In this document: positions 17,644-25,723 of the stretch, piece by piece
How positions within the stretch are numbered: the first letter of the stretch is position 1
Layout: each line of letters opens with the position of its first letter
NCBI GenBank assembly: GCA_021848025.1
Contig: JAJZND010000022.1
Location: 1-32,576, forward strand
Reading direction: 5' to 3'
Source of the DNA: Microcaldota archaeon
Lineage (GTDB): Archaea > Micrarchaeota > Micrarchaeia > Micrarchaeales > CABMGC01
DNA: 32,576 nt
The notes under the pieces: generated by a model
Seen by the model: only the letters and a program-made list of their open reading frames with translations
What the model was told of the DNA's origin: nothing
The model's database searches: none
Made by a program: the position numbers and the translations under genes

Positions 17644-19425
17644 CTATACAATATAAATGTAAATTGTCAGTATCACAAGTCCGATGGCAAACAGGAGCGC
17701 ATAGAAGTTGATGCTTCCTGAGGAAAGTCTGCGCAGGTAAGAACCGAAATCAGAGACCAGGCGCCCTGCATAATCAAATAAATCGCTAAGATAAAGGTCG
17801 AAAAGAGCAAGGCCTTCCGCAAATCCGTAGATAAAGCCGGCTACGGCAAGATAAAGCGCGTTTATGGCCATGCTGCTGTAAATCAGATAGTTCAAGAGTC
17901 TCTGCTTTACTGCCATCCTTCTACTGAATGCAATGTAGCTTATGATCAGGCCAGCCACCGCTATTGCCATGACCGTGGCCGCGCCTATCGGCTGAAGTGA
18001 GGATGAGAGGAAAGAGCCTAGGAAGCTGTTTAGATAATAATTGGAATTCAGGGAGAGATATCTATTGAAATAAAAAAACGCGCCGGAAGCAAGCAGCGTA
18101 AATACAGACAGTACGGCCATTGCAGAAGTCATGCTCCTTGGCGTAGACTGATACCTGTTTATTACATCACTGTTGTGCGTATCTCTCGAAATCAGAAACA
18201 GCCATCTGAAGATATAAAAGCTTGTCAAGAGTCCTACGCCTGAGATTATTGCATATGCCAAGAGGTTTGCGGAGAATGACGCGCCGAGCCCAAGATTGGC
18301 GAAAAACCCGTCAAAAGGCACAAAGCCGGCAAGCGCAAGCACACCAAATAGCGTAGTAACATATGCTAACCTGCTGCTCTTCAGGCCTGATGTTTTGTCA
18401 ATATCGGTAGTCTCGTTCGCATCCATCACCACGCCTGAACCGAAGAAGAGCAACGCCTTATAGAAACTCTGCGCGAAGAAGAAGTAAAGAGCGGCTACAA
18501 GTGCGCCGCTGCTTACTGCTGCAAGCATAAGCGCCAGCTCCTGAACCGTGGAATATGCGATTACTTTCTTTATATGCTTCTCCTTCGAAGCGTTAAGTGC
18601 GGCAAGCACCGCTGTTATCACGCTTACGATGAGTATAATCCTGATTACGCCAGTCACTTCAAAGAGCGGGAGGAGAACTATCGCCGCAAAGACGCCTGCC
18701 TTTACCATTGTAGTCGAATGAAGGAATGCGGAAACAGGAGTCGGGCCTTCCATGGCATCAGGAAGCCACTCCATGAATGGAAATTGCGCTGATTTGGTAA
18801 AGATTGCTATGGCCATCATGGTGGCAGCAAGGGTGGCGAAGAGTGTATGCGAGCTCAATTGCTGGAATATAACTGCAAATTCCAGGCTGCCAAAGACGTT
18901 CAGGAATATAACCATCGTAGCCAGTATCGAAAGATCGCCGATCAGTATTATAGTAAAGGTCTTTCTCGCAGCTCTAGCGGCTCTCGGTTTCCAGTACCAA
19001 AATCCTATGAGCATATAGCTTGTGAGGCTGAGCATCTCCCATCCAATAAACAGCACTATAAAATTGCCGCTCATTGCAAAGAGCAGCATTGCGGCTTCAA
19101 AAGTCAGCATCTGAAAATAGAATCTTCTCTGCTCATCCTTGTTCTTCATATAGCCGAAGGAATAGAAAAGTATGAACGGAGCTATGAAGAGCACTATCGC
19201 AATGAGCATAAAACTTATCGGAGTGACTGTTGTAGTTATAGTGAAGGCCAGATTCCCTGCGCTGAACCATTCTGCGCTCCATGTGCCATACTGCAGTAAA
19301 GGAAGAAGTGCGAGGCTCACAATTGATCCTGCCAGAGCGATGTACCTGGAGAGTTTTCCGCTGCTGTCCAGAGCCACATAAGCGCTGGCAAATACAAGGG
19401 GCAATAATAAGTATAGGGTCAGCAT
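17644..19425 (-). CDS. nuoL: NADH-quinone oxidoreductase-like subunit L
   Basis: 593 aa polytopic; FIGWEMLSLTSYMLIGFWYWKPRAARAARKTF, AQFPFMEWLPDAMEGPTPVSAFLHSTTMVKAGVF, IKKVIAYSTVQELALM, SFYKALLFFGSG. Confidence 0.93.
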   Translation of the reverse strand: MLTLYLLLPLVFASAYVALDSSGKLSRYIALAGSIVSLALLPLLQYGTWSAEWFSAGNLAFTITTTVTPISFMLIAIVLFIAPFILFYSFGYMKNKDEQRRFYFQMLTFEAAMLLFAMSGNFIVLFIGWEMLSLTSYMLIGFWYWKPRAARAARKTFTIILIGDLSILATMVIFLNVFGSLEFAVIFQQLSSHTLFATLAATMMAIAIFTKSAQFPFMEWLPDAMEGPTPVSAFLHSTTMVKAGVFAAIVLLPLFEVTGVIRIILIVSVITAVLAALNASKEKHIKKVIAYSTVQELALMLAAVSSGALVAALYFFFAQSFYKALLFFGSGVVMDANETTDIDKTSGLKSSRLAYVTTLFGVLALAGFVPFDGFFANLGLGASFSANLLAYAIISGVGLLTSFYIFRWLFLISRDTHNSDVINRYQSTPRSMTSAMAVLSVFTLLASGAFFYFNRYLSLNSNYYLNSFLGSFLSSSLQPIGAATVMAIAVAGLIISYIAFSRRMAVKQRLLNYLIYSSMAINALYLAVAGFIYGFAEGLALFDLYLSDLFDYAGRLVSDFGSYLRRLSSGSINFYALLFAIGLVILTIYIYIV

Positions 19426-19429
19426 GCAT

Positions 19430-19738
19430 CTACCACTTCATCTTAGAGAGCCTGGTGACGTCAAAATCAAGGCCTCTGGCTTTCACGTAGACATAGAAGG
19501 CAATGACTGTTATTACTTCTACTGCGGCTACAGTCCATATGCTTATAAGCATCACTATCCCTGACGGATCCGGGCTCTTCTGGTAAGTGAAAAAGGTAAC
19601 AAGCAGGATGGTGCTTGCGAGCAGTATGAGTTCAACCGCAAGCATTATTACCACAAAATGTCTGTCGGTTGAGATCCCGGCAAGGGCAATCCCCACAAGA
19701 GAGAATGCTATTGCAATAATATAAGGAACATAAATCAT
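19430..19738 (-). CDS. nuoK: NADH-quinone oxidoreductase-like subunit K
   Basis: 102 aa, three TM segments, VIMLAVELILLASTILLV and WTVAAVEVITVIAFYV with conserved intramembrane Glu residues. Confidence 0.9.
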   Translation of the reverse strand: MIYVPYIIAIAFSLVGIALAGISTDRHFVVIMLAVELILLASTILLVTFFTYQKSPDPSGIVMLISIWTVAAVEVITVIAFYVYVKARGLDFDVTRLSKMKW

Positions 19739-20214
19739 ACTATCAACCGAATATACTTTTTTAGTATAATTATGCTGCCTATTGCTGCTGAGAAAAGCAG
19801 CAGTGAAGCCATGACAAATAATAAATAATACGTGGATACTGCCTGTCCTATTACGCTGACAAAATTGGCCGTTGAAAGCTGCTCCCCAGCAGCATCATAT
19901 CTGAAGGCTATAAGCATGAGCGCTGCTGAGACTATAATTGCCATGATAAAAAAAGCAGGCAGGCTCTCAAGGCTCCTTTCTTTCTCGTCAGCAGCTAGAG
20001 CAACTATCAGGTAAGTAGAGAGTCCGCCTACAAAAATGAAGAGCTGCATCAGGGCAAGGAAGATCTGCCCCATAACCGCAAAAATCAGGGCGCTTCCTAC
20101 AAATGCAAAAGTTAGGCTTATAACAGAGAAAATGAGCTTTCTGGAAGTGAATATACCTACACTAGCGGCGAGGGTGAATAATCCTATGGCAACAGCAGCT
20201 AGCGTATCGAGCAT
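19735..20214 (-). CDS. nuoJ: NADH-quinone oxidoreductase-like subunit J
   Basis: 159 aa polytopic between nuoK and nuoI; LIFSVISLTFAFVGSALIFAVMGQIFLALMQLFIFVGGLSTYLIVALA. Confidence 0.88.
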   Translation of the reverse strand: MLDTLAAVAIGLFTLAASVGIFTSRKLIFSVISLTFAFVGSALIFAVMGQIFLALMQLFIFVGGLSTYLIVALAADEKERSLESLPAFFIMAIIVSAALMLIAFRYDAAGEQLSTANFVSVIGQAVSTYYLLFVMASLLLFSAAIGSIIILKKYIRLIV

Positions 20215-20219
20215 GTGAT

Positions 20220-20594
20220 CTACTCAAGCTCCTCGGGCCTTTTAATAAGATCCCTCTTATCGTATGCTTCAAAGCTGTAATCCTTACTTAACGTTAGGCA
20301 CTTGGGCGGACAGACTTCTTCGCATAGCGCGCAAAAGAGGCACCGCTCTATGCCTACCTGTGGCATGACCTTGACCCCTTTGTCGGTCTTTACCTCAACC
20401 ATCGTTATGGTTTTGTTTGGGCATATCTTCTCGCAGGCAGTGCAGCTTATGCACGTATCCATATCCAGCCTGAGCATGCCTCTGTAAGTATCTGGCATGG
20501 ATTCGCGCTCTTCAGGATACTCTACAGTAAATCTCTTTTCTGCAAGAGTCTTTGCAGCTTCAACAAGCGGTTCTACCAACATGGCTACCCCCAA
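20220..20594 (-). CDS. nuoI: NADH-quinone oxidoreductase-like subunit I (2x 4Fe-4S)
   Basis: 124 aa: CISCTACEKICPNKTI and CLFCALCEEVCPPKCL. Confidence 0.92.
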   Translation of the reverse strand: MGVAMLVEPLVEAAKTLAEKRFTVEYPEERESMPDTYRGMLRLDMDTCISCTACEKICPNKTITMVEVKTDKGVKVMPQVGIERCLFCALCEEVCPPKCLTLSKDYSFEAYDKRDLIKRPEELE

Positions 20595-20595
20595 A

Positions 20596-21603
20596 TCATA
20601 CGAACAGTATGTATGTTATTACAAGGTTTATTAATGATAACGGTATAAGCCAGATCCATCCAAAGCGCAGTATCCTGTCTATGCGCATCCTGAACATAGT
20701 TACCCTTACCATTATTACTGCAAGGGCCACTATGAACGCCTTTCCTATCAGCCATGCAATAGGCGGCAGGAAAGACGGGCCGAGCCATCCGCCCAGGAAG
20801 AGTATGGAGAGCAGCAGCCCGCCAAGGAACACCTTGGAATAATCGAGGAATAAGTAAAGTGCATAATACGGCGCACTGATGTCAGTGAGCCAGCCTGCTA
20901 TCAATTCAGAATCTGCCTCATTCAAGTCAAAAGGCGGCCGCTCAAGCTCCGCAAGCAGGGCGATGAAGAAGATCACAAAGCCAACCGGCATTAAAAATAA
21001 GAACCATCCCCTCTCCTGCGCGCTTATCAGCGCCTGTATATTGTAACTGTTCGTTATGAGCACTGTGGAAGCTATTACCAGCATCATCGGTATTTCATAG
21101 CTGAGAAGAAGCAAGACCGACCTCTGCGCGCTGATATCTGCATACTTGTTACCGCTGGCGAACGCTGCGATAAAGAGTATTATCGGGGTAAATCCAAGCA
21201 AAACGAATACGGCAAGCAAGCCGGGCCCTATATTCGCAGCCTGCAGAGACGGCGAATATGGCAGAAGAAGCACAAGAAATACCGTAAGAGCCACAAGAAG
21301 CTGCGGCGCAAGCGAGAAAAGCACCGGATATGCAGTCTTAGGTGCTACTTTTTCTTTCGCAATAAGCTTGATAAGGTCAGCCAGATTCTGCAGTATGCCA
21401 AACTTACCAAGATAAGTGGGGCCATGCCTGTAGTGCGCTTTTGCAATGAGTTTCCTTTCTATCCAGCCAAAGAGGTAGGCGAAGACTGACATTATTAAGA
21501 GAACGAAGATTACATATATCACAAGGAAGACTAAGCTGATCAGTATATTTCCGGAGTTCAGTCCGTTCTGCATTATTGTATATACATCTATCATGCCGGT
21601 CAT
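20596..21603 (-). CDS. nuoH: NADH-quinone oxidoreductase-like subunit H
   Basis: 335 aa: GWIERKLIAKAHYRHGPTYLGKFGILQNLADLIKLIAKE, ELERPPFDLNEADSELIAGW. Confidence 0.94.
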   Translation of the reverse strand: MTGMIDVYTIMQNGLNSGNILISLVFLVIYVIFVLLIMSVFAYLFGWIERKLIAKAHYRHGPTYLGKFGILQNLADLIKLIAKEKVAPKTAYPVLFSLAPQLLVALTVFLVLLLPYSPSLQAANIGPGLLAVFVLLGFTPIILFIAAFASGNKYADISAQRSVLLLLSYEIPMMLVIASTVLITNSYNIQALISAQERGWFLFLMPVGFVIFFIALLAELERPPFDLNEADSELIAGWLTDISAPYYALYLFLDYSKVFLGGLLLSILFLGGWLGPSFLPPIAWLIGKAFIVALAVIMVRVTMFRMRIDRILRFGWIWLIPLSLINLVITYILFV

Positions 21604-22694
21604 CTATCTACATCAGCCATTATGAAATCAAGCGTGCTTGTTATTGCAAAGAGATCCGCAATCCTGCAACCCCTTGCAATGTGCCTGAGTGCTGCCAGGT
21701 TTATGAAGGTCGGTGCGCGTATAGAGAGTCTGTAAGCGCTCTGCGGATCAGCTACAAGATACATTAGTTCTTCGCCGCGCGGCACCTCTCTGCTCACTAT
21801 GGAAATGCGGTTCTTTGCATTAGGCATTACCAGCTTGACAGGCATGCCCACTGCGTCGCCTTCAGGCATTGTCCTAAGGGCTTCCCTGACAAGCCTTATG
21901 CTCTCGCCTATCTCCATCATCCTAACTTTATATCTTGCGAAATTGTCTCCGCTGACAGCGTGCTTGGAGCTGAAATGAAGCTTGTTATATACATAATAGG
22001 TATTATCCTTCCTCACATCGTAATCTACGCCAGAAGCCCGCAGAATCTGTCCCGTAACGCCCAGGTCGAGCGCATCCTCCTTCGATAGGATGCCTACGCC
22101 TTTCATTCTCTCTATAAAGACGGGATTCTTCTCAATGAACCTCTCGTATCGTGGCAGCCTCTTCTCAAGGTAATCAAGAAGCTTGTTGGCATGTTCATCA
22201 AAACCTGCAGGCAGATCACGCACCAGGCCTCCAAGACGCATGTTCACATAGAACATTCTGCTGCCTGTTGCTTCCTCAAGCAGCCTTAATACAAGGTCCC
22301 TGTCCATAAATGCCCACATGAAACCTGTTGTAAGCTGCCCCAGGTCATTGCATGTGGTGCCAAGCCAGAGAAGATGGCTTGCAATTCTCTGCAGCTCAAG
22401 CAGCACAACCCTGATATACTGGGCGCGCTCCTTTACTTCTATTCCAAGTGCTTTCTCCACGGTTGCGACAAAGAGCTCGTCTACCGAGAGTGGCGCTGCA
22501 TAGTCAAGCTTCTCCATATATGGCGGGCATTGCATATATTTTCTGTTCTCTACAAGCTTCTCCACGCCCCTGTGCAGGAAGCCTATCCTTGTATCGACAT
22601 CAACTACTGTGTCGCCGTCAAGATCTACAACCAGGCGGAGAACTCCGTGTGTGCTGGGATGGACAGGGCCTATATTTATCCTGGTTAATGCCAT
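21600..22694 (-). CDS. nuoD: NADH-quinone oxidoreductase-like subunit D (49 kDa)
   Basis: 364 aa: INIGPVHPSTHGVLRLVVDLDGD, DTRIGFLHRGVEKLVENR, LELQRIASHLLWLG. Confidence 0.95.
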   Translation of the reverse strand: MALTRINIGPVHPSTHGVLRLVVDLDGDTVVDVDTRIGFLHRGVEKLVENRKYMQCPPYMEKLDYAAPLSVDELFVATVEKALGIEVKERAQYIRVVLLELQRIASHLLWLGTTCNDLGQLTTGFMWAFMDRDLVLRLLEEATGSRMFYVNMRLGGLVRDLPAGFDEHANKLLDYLEKRLPRYERFIEKNPVFIERMKGVGILSKEDALDLGVTGQILRASGVDYDVRKDNTYYVYNKLHFSSKHAVSGDNFARYKVRMMEIGESIRLVREALRTMPEGDAVGMPVKLVMPNAKNRISIVSREVPRGEELMYLVADPQSAYRLSIRAPTFINLAALRHIARGCRIADLFAITSTLDFIMADVDR

Positions 22695-23072
22695 TCATTC
22701 ACGCTTCTCGTATGGCTCATTCCATGCAAAATTTTTCCTAAGCGGATACCCCCTGCCGTCCCATTTCGCAAGGATAAGCCTTTTCGCCTTTCTCCCCTTT
22801 ATCTCCACGCCAAACATTTCTGCAAGCTCGCGCTCGTACCAGTCTGCGGCTTTGTAATAATTCATTATCGTGTGCACATAGAGGTCAGAAGGGTCAAGGT
22901 CAACTTCGAGCACCTCGTCCTTCAATGCAGAGGTGTTCCTGAGAATATAAATAAGCTGTACGCTCTTGATGTAATCCACCGCAGTTATCTTAACCAGATA
23001 ATCATACCCGTTCTTTTTCATCTCCTCTATCTTGCTGTGCAAGTTCTCTCTATCTACCTTCAATGTCTCCAC
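22695..23072 (-). CDS. nuoC: NADH-quinone oxidoreductase-like subunit C (30 kDa)
   Basis: 125 aa: AADWYERELAEMFGVEIKGR...LAKWDGRGYPLRKNF. Confidence 0.92.
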   Translation of the reverse strand: METLKVDRENLHSKIEEMKKNGYDYLVKITAVDYIKSVQLIYILRNTSALKDEVLEVDLDPSDLYVHTIMNYYKAADWYERELAEMFGVEIKGRKAKRLILAKWDGRGYPLRKNFAWNEPYEKRE

Positions 23073-23622
23073 CTAATTTTTTCTGAAGCTTTATCATCGC
23101 CCCAAACAGGTTCTCCGGTTTTGGCGGGCAGCCAGCTACAAAGACATCTACAGGGAGTACCTGGTCTATGCCCTTTATTATATTGTAGCTCTCCCACCAC
23201 GGCCCCCCGCACGTGGCGCACTCTCCGTAAGCTATAACATATCTCGGCTTTGCCATCTGCTCATACATGCGCTTTATTTCAGGTATCATTGATTTTGTAA
23301 CCCATCCTGCAATGACCATAACATCTGCCTGCCGCGGGGTTGGCCTTAGCATGAGAAAGCCCTTTCTCTCAGCATCCACTCTCGAGGAAGCAAAATCCAT
23401 GAGCTCCATCGCACAGCAGGCGAGGCCAAACTGCAGCGGCCATACTGAGTTGACCCTTGACCAATTCACAAGCTTGCCAGACACGCCCTTGCTGAGGTCA
23501 GAGAGCTTAGCGAAGAGGACATTCGGCTTAATCTCCCTCCCCTTCAGCGAGTCCTGGACCAGCTTGTCCATCTCCTTGCGCGCATTCTCAAATTCCTGGC
23601 CATCGTAATCTATTCCGTTCAT
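23050..23622 (-). CDS. nuoB: NADH-quinone oxidoreductase-like subunit B (N2 cluster)
   Basis: 190 aa: LQFGLACCAMELM, LRPTPRQADVMVIAGWVTKSMIPEIKRMYEQM, ECATCGGPWWESYNIIKGIDQVLPVDVFVAGCPPKPENLF. Confidence 0.94.
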   Translation of the reverse strand: MNGIDYDGQEFENARKEMDKLVQDSLKGREIKPNVLFAKLSDLSKGVSGKLVNWSRVNSVWPLQFGLACCAMELMDFASSRVDAERKGFLMLRPTPRQADVMVIAGWVTKSMIPEIKRMYEQMAKPRYVIAYGECATCGGPWWESYNIIKGIDQVLPVDVFVAGCPPKPENLFGAMIKLQKKLGGDIEGR

Positions 23623-24041
23623 TCATCCACCCACGAATCCTTCCTGGCATAAATGACTATTATGATCTCAAGCAGGAAGCCTGCCGCAAGGAAAGCAAGC
23701 ATGAAGTAATTGTAAACATAGCTGACAGAGCGTGCAGCGATAACCCAGAAGAGAGTAATTGTAACCAGTATCTCAAAGAAGAGAAAGAGGGAAAAGTAGT
23801 GGAAATACTCCTTCATTATGGTTATCCTGCTTCCGACGCTCTCTTCCCCGCTCTCAAAGTTGAGTTCTGCAACCTGTGACGAGCTGCGCCTTTTCCTTAT
23901 CATCATCGAGCCTATTATCATTGATGCAGGCACGAAAACGGCAAAGAACGCGAATACAAGTATTGCCACATAGTTCGGATACATAGAATAAGTGTTGATA
24001 AATAATTTAAAATAAGCTTCGGATAAATTCTCGGATTTCAT
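23619..24041 (-). CDS. nuoA: NADH-quinone oxidoreductase-like subunit A
   Basis: SQVAELNFESGEESVGSRITIMKEYFHYFSLFLFFEILVTITLFWVIA: NuoA. The track ORF extends to 24152, but an internal start (Met at 24041 or 23984) is likelier because the longer form overlaps the divergent ORF at 24092. Confidence 0.88.
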   Translation of the reverse strand: MKSENLSEAYFKLFINTYSMYPNYVAILVFAFFAVFVPASMIIGSMMIRKRRSSSQVAELNFESGEESVGSRITIMKEYFHYFSLFLFFEILVTITLFWVIAARSVSYVYNYFMLAFLAAGFLLEIIIVIYARKDSWVDE

Positions 24042-24091
24042 TCCGGGCCTGTAAGTATTATAAATTTTGATAAGGAAAAAAGAATGTTGAA

Positions 24092-24373
24092 ATGGGAGAG
24101 AGTGATAGGCGCATATCAGAAAAGGCGCGCCAGATATTAAATGCGGGTTCAATCAAGGTCCGCGTCGTAAGAAGCGGGATGGCCCAGCAGCTGACATTTA
24201 CTGTTAAGAAAGTCAAATTCGGAAATATAGAGTATACAGAACTTTTTACCAGCAGGACTGTCGATCTGGCTGAAATAAAGAGGATTGTGGCGGAAATAGG
24301 CCTGCCGGTAGAATCCCAGAACTGCAAAGTCTTCCCCGAAGGTACATCCGCATCAGATTTTCAAGGGCTGTAA
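24092..24373 (+). CDS. Conserved-looking small hypothetical protein
   Basis: 93 aa ORF in the divergent gap between nuoA and the zinc-finger gene; plausible composition, no family recognised. Confidence 0.5.
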   Translation: MGESDRRISEKARQILNAGSIKVRVVRSGMAQQLTFTVKKVKFGNIEYTELFTSRTVDLAEIKRIVAEIGLPVESQNCKVFPEGTSASDFQGL

Positions 24374-24378
24374 AATTG

Positions 24379-24549
24379 TCATCTGCGCGCGCGGCCTCCG
24401 TCTATTTTCGCAGCCATTCTCCCACGCGCACAGCTTGCACATACATTCATAGTTTTGTCGTAATGCTCATTGCATACTGGCCTCCCGCACATAGAACACT
24501 TCATACTTGCAGGCTGCCCGCACATATGGCACAATCCTTTCTTCTCCAT
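24379..24549 (-). CDS. Small zinc-finger protein (56 aa)
   Basis: Translation from ATG 24549: MEKKGLCHMCGQPASMKCSMCGRPVCNEHYDKTMNVCASCARGRMAAKIDGGRARR; CxxC...CxxC...CxxH...CxxC spacing like HIT/B-box-type fingers. Missing from the ORF track (<60 aa). Confidence 0.75.
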   Translation of the reverse strand: MEKKGLCHMCGQPASMKCSMCGRPVCNEHYDKTMNVCASCARGRMAAKIDGGRARR

Positions 24550-24564
24550 CCATTCACCAGATAA

Positions 24565-25524
24565 TCATAATTCCACAAGGCCTTTGAGCATCTCTTTCGC
24601 GCGCTCGAGCGAAAGTGGCTTCATTCCCTTCTCCTTTGCATACCTGCACTGATATGCTATATATGTCTGATTAACGTTGGTATTCGGCTCGATCTGCTTG
24701 CACCTTTCTATATACTCTCTTATGACCTCTGCTGCCTCGTTCACGCCAAGACCTTTTACATTGGTAAGGTACGGTGCAAGTATAAGGTTAACGGTTCTAT
24801 GCCTTACGTCAGGTATGGGCTTATCGAGCAGTTTCTCGATCCATGCATATTTGGCACCGTCGCTGCCATTACTTCTGGGAATCTTAATCTTATGTTCCGG
24901 TATCTTGAGCGTTTTGGAATAGGCGAGTACCTCTGGGTAAAGATACCTTCTCTCTATCGGCAGGTTTTTAATAACCTCCCTTTCTACTTTTATTCCTACC
25001 ACTTTCGCAGCCCTCTGCCTATCCATGTAAACAAAGCCTTCGCTAAGCCTCTGCCTGATAAGCTTAAGCTCATTAGATGGTCTTGAATATTCAAGGAAAT
25101 CTTCAAATCTCATTGAGAATACCTCCCGGTTCTCAAGCAGATCAACTCCAAGCCTGACTGCAATCCTAGCAAAGTCTGCAGGACTTTCCTGCGCCAGACA
25201 CTCCAATGCCCTTGAAGCTTCGGCTTTAGCAAATGCCGATGCAATCCAAGGGGCATAAACTGCGCTCAAAAGCATCCTTGCATAGATGTAACTCATAAGA
25301 GATGAGAATTTGAGATCAGTCATGCCAATTTTCGAGAATCTAACCTTTCCATCATTAAGCGCTTCAGTAAGCCTAAGGCCGCCCAGCTTGAGAAATCTCT
25401 CGTCTAGCCTGGCTTCTATGCCAGAAGCTATTTCCTTAGCTTCATTCGAGAAAGGAAATCTGTAAGCAAAATCCAGTTTTCCTTCATCTATGCCGGACTG
25501 CAGCGCCATGCAAATGCCTCTCAA
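24565..25524 (-). CDS. priL: DNA primase large subunit PriL
   Basis: 319 aa: FEDFLEYSRPSNELKLIRQRLSEGFVYMDRQRAAKVVGIKVEREVIKNLP (PriL N-domain-like) followed by YAWIEKLLDKPIPDVRHRTVNLILAPYLTNVKGLGVNEAAEVIREYIERC. Start may be Met at 25509. Confidence 0.72.
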   Translation of the reverse strand: MRGICMALQSGIDEGKLDFAYRFPFSNEAKEIASGIEARLDERFLKLGGLRLTEALNDGKVRFSKIGMTDLKFSSLMSYIYARMLLSAVYAPWIASAFAKAEASRALECLAQESPADFARIAVRLGVDLLENREVFSMRFEDFLEYSRPSNELKLIRQRLSEGFVYMDRQRAAKVVGIKVEREVIKNLPIERRYLYPEVLAYSKTLKIPEHKIKIPRSNGSDGAKYAWIEKLLDKPIPDVRHRTVNLILAPYLTNVKGLGVNEAAEVIREYIERCKQIEPNTNVNQTYIAYQCRYAKEKGMKPLSLERAKEMLKGLVEL

Positions 25525-25680
25525 TCAAAGTATAAAATCCCAACAGCACAGCCCATATGCCTGCCGAATCCGCTTCTGTGCACTGCAAGGCCATATGCCG
25601 CAGGAAGACACCAGGAAAAAGATATTCAAACTGCAGATTGCAGAAAATGCAGGCAATCCCTGTTCTGATAAGCCCATGCG

Positions 25681-25694
25681 CCTTTTTATATACC
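25681..25694 (+). promoter_or_regulatory. Box-A-like promoter for the coiled-coil protein / kinase / UbiE genes
   Basis: CCTTTTTATATACC about 30-40 bp upstream of ATG 25724. Confidence 0.5.
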
Positions 25695-25723
25695 TTTTTG
25701 TATTATACAAAGTAGGTGCCGAT

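Noticed and set aside
24042-24152. N-terminal extension of NuoA (MNPHLISGAPFL...)
   Set aside because: Overlaps the divergent ORF at 24092 and exceeds normal NuoA length; internal Met preferred.
25490-25723. N-terminal 78-aa extension of the coiled-coil ORF (MPDCSAMQMPLNQ...)
   Set aside because: It overlaps priL and its promoter, and a box-A-like element sits just before the internal ATG at 25724, so the shorter protein is preferred.
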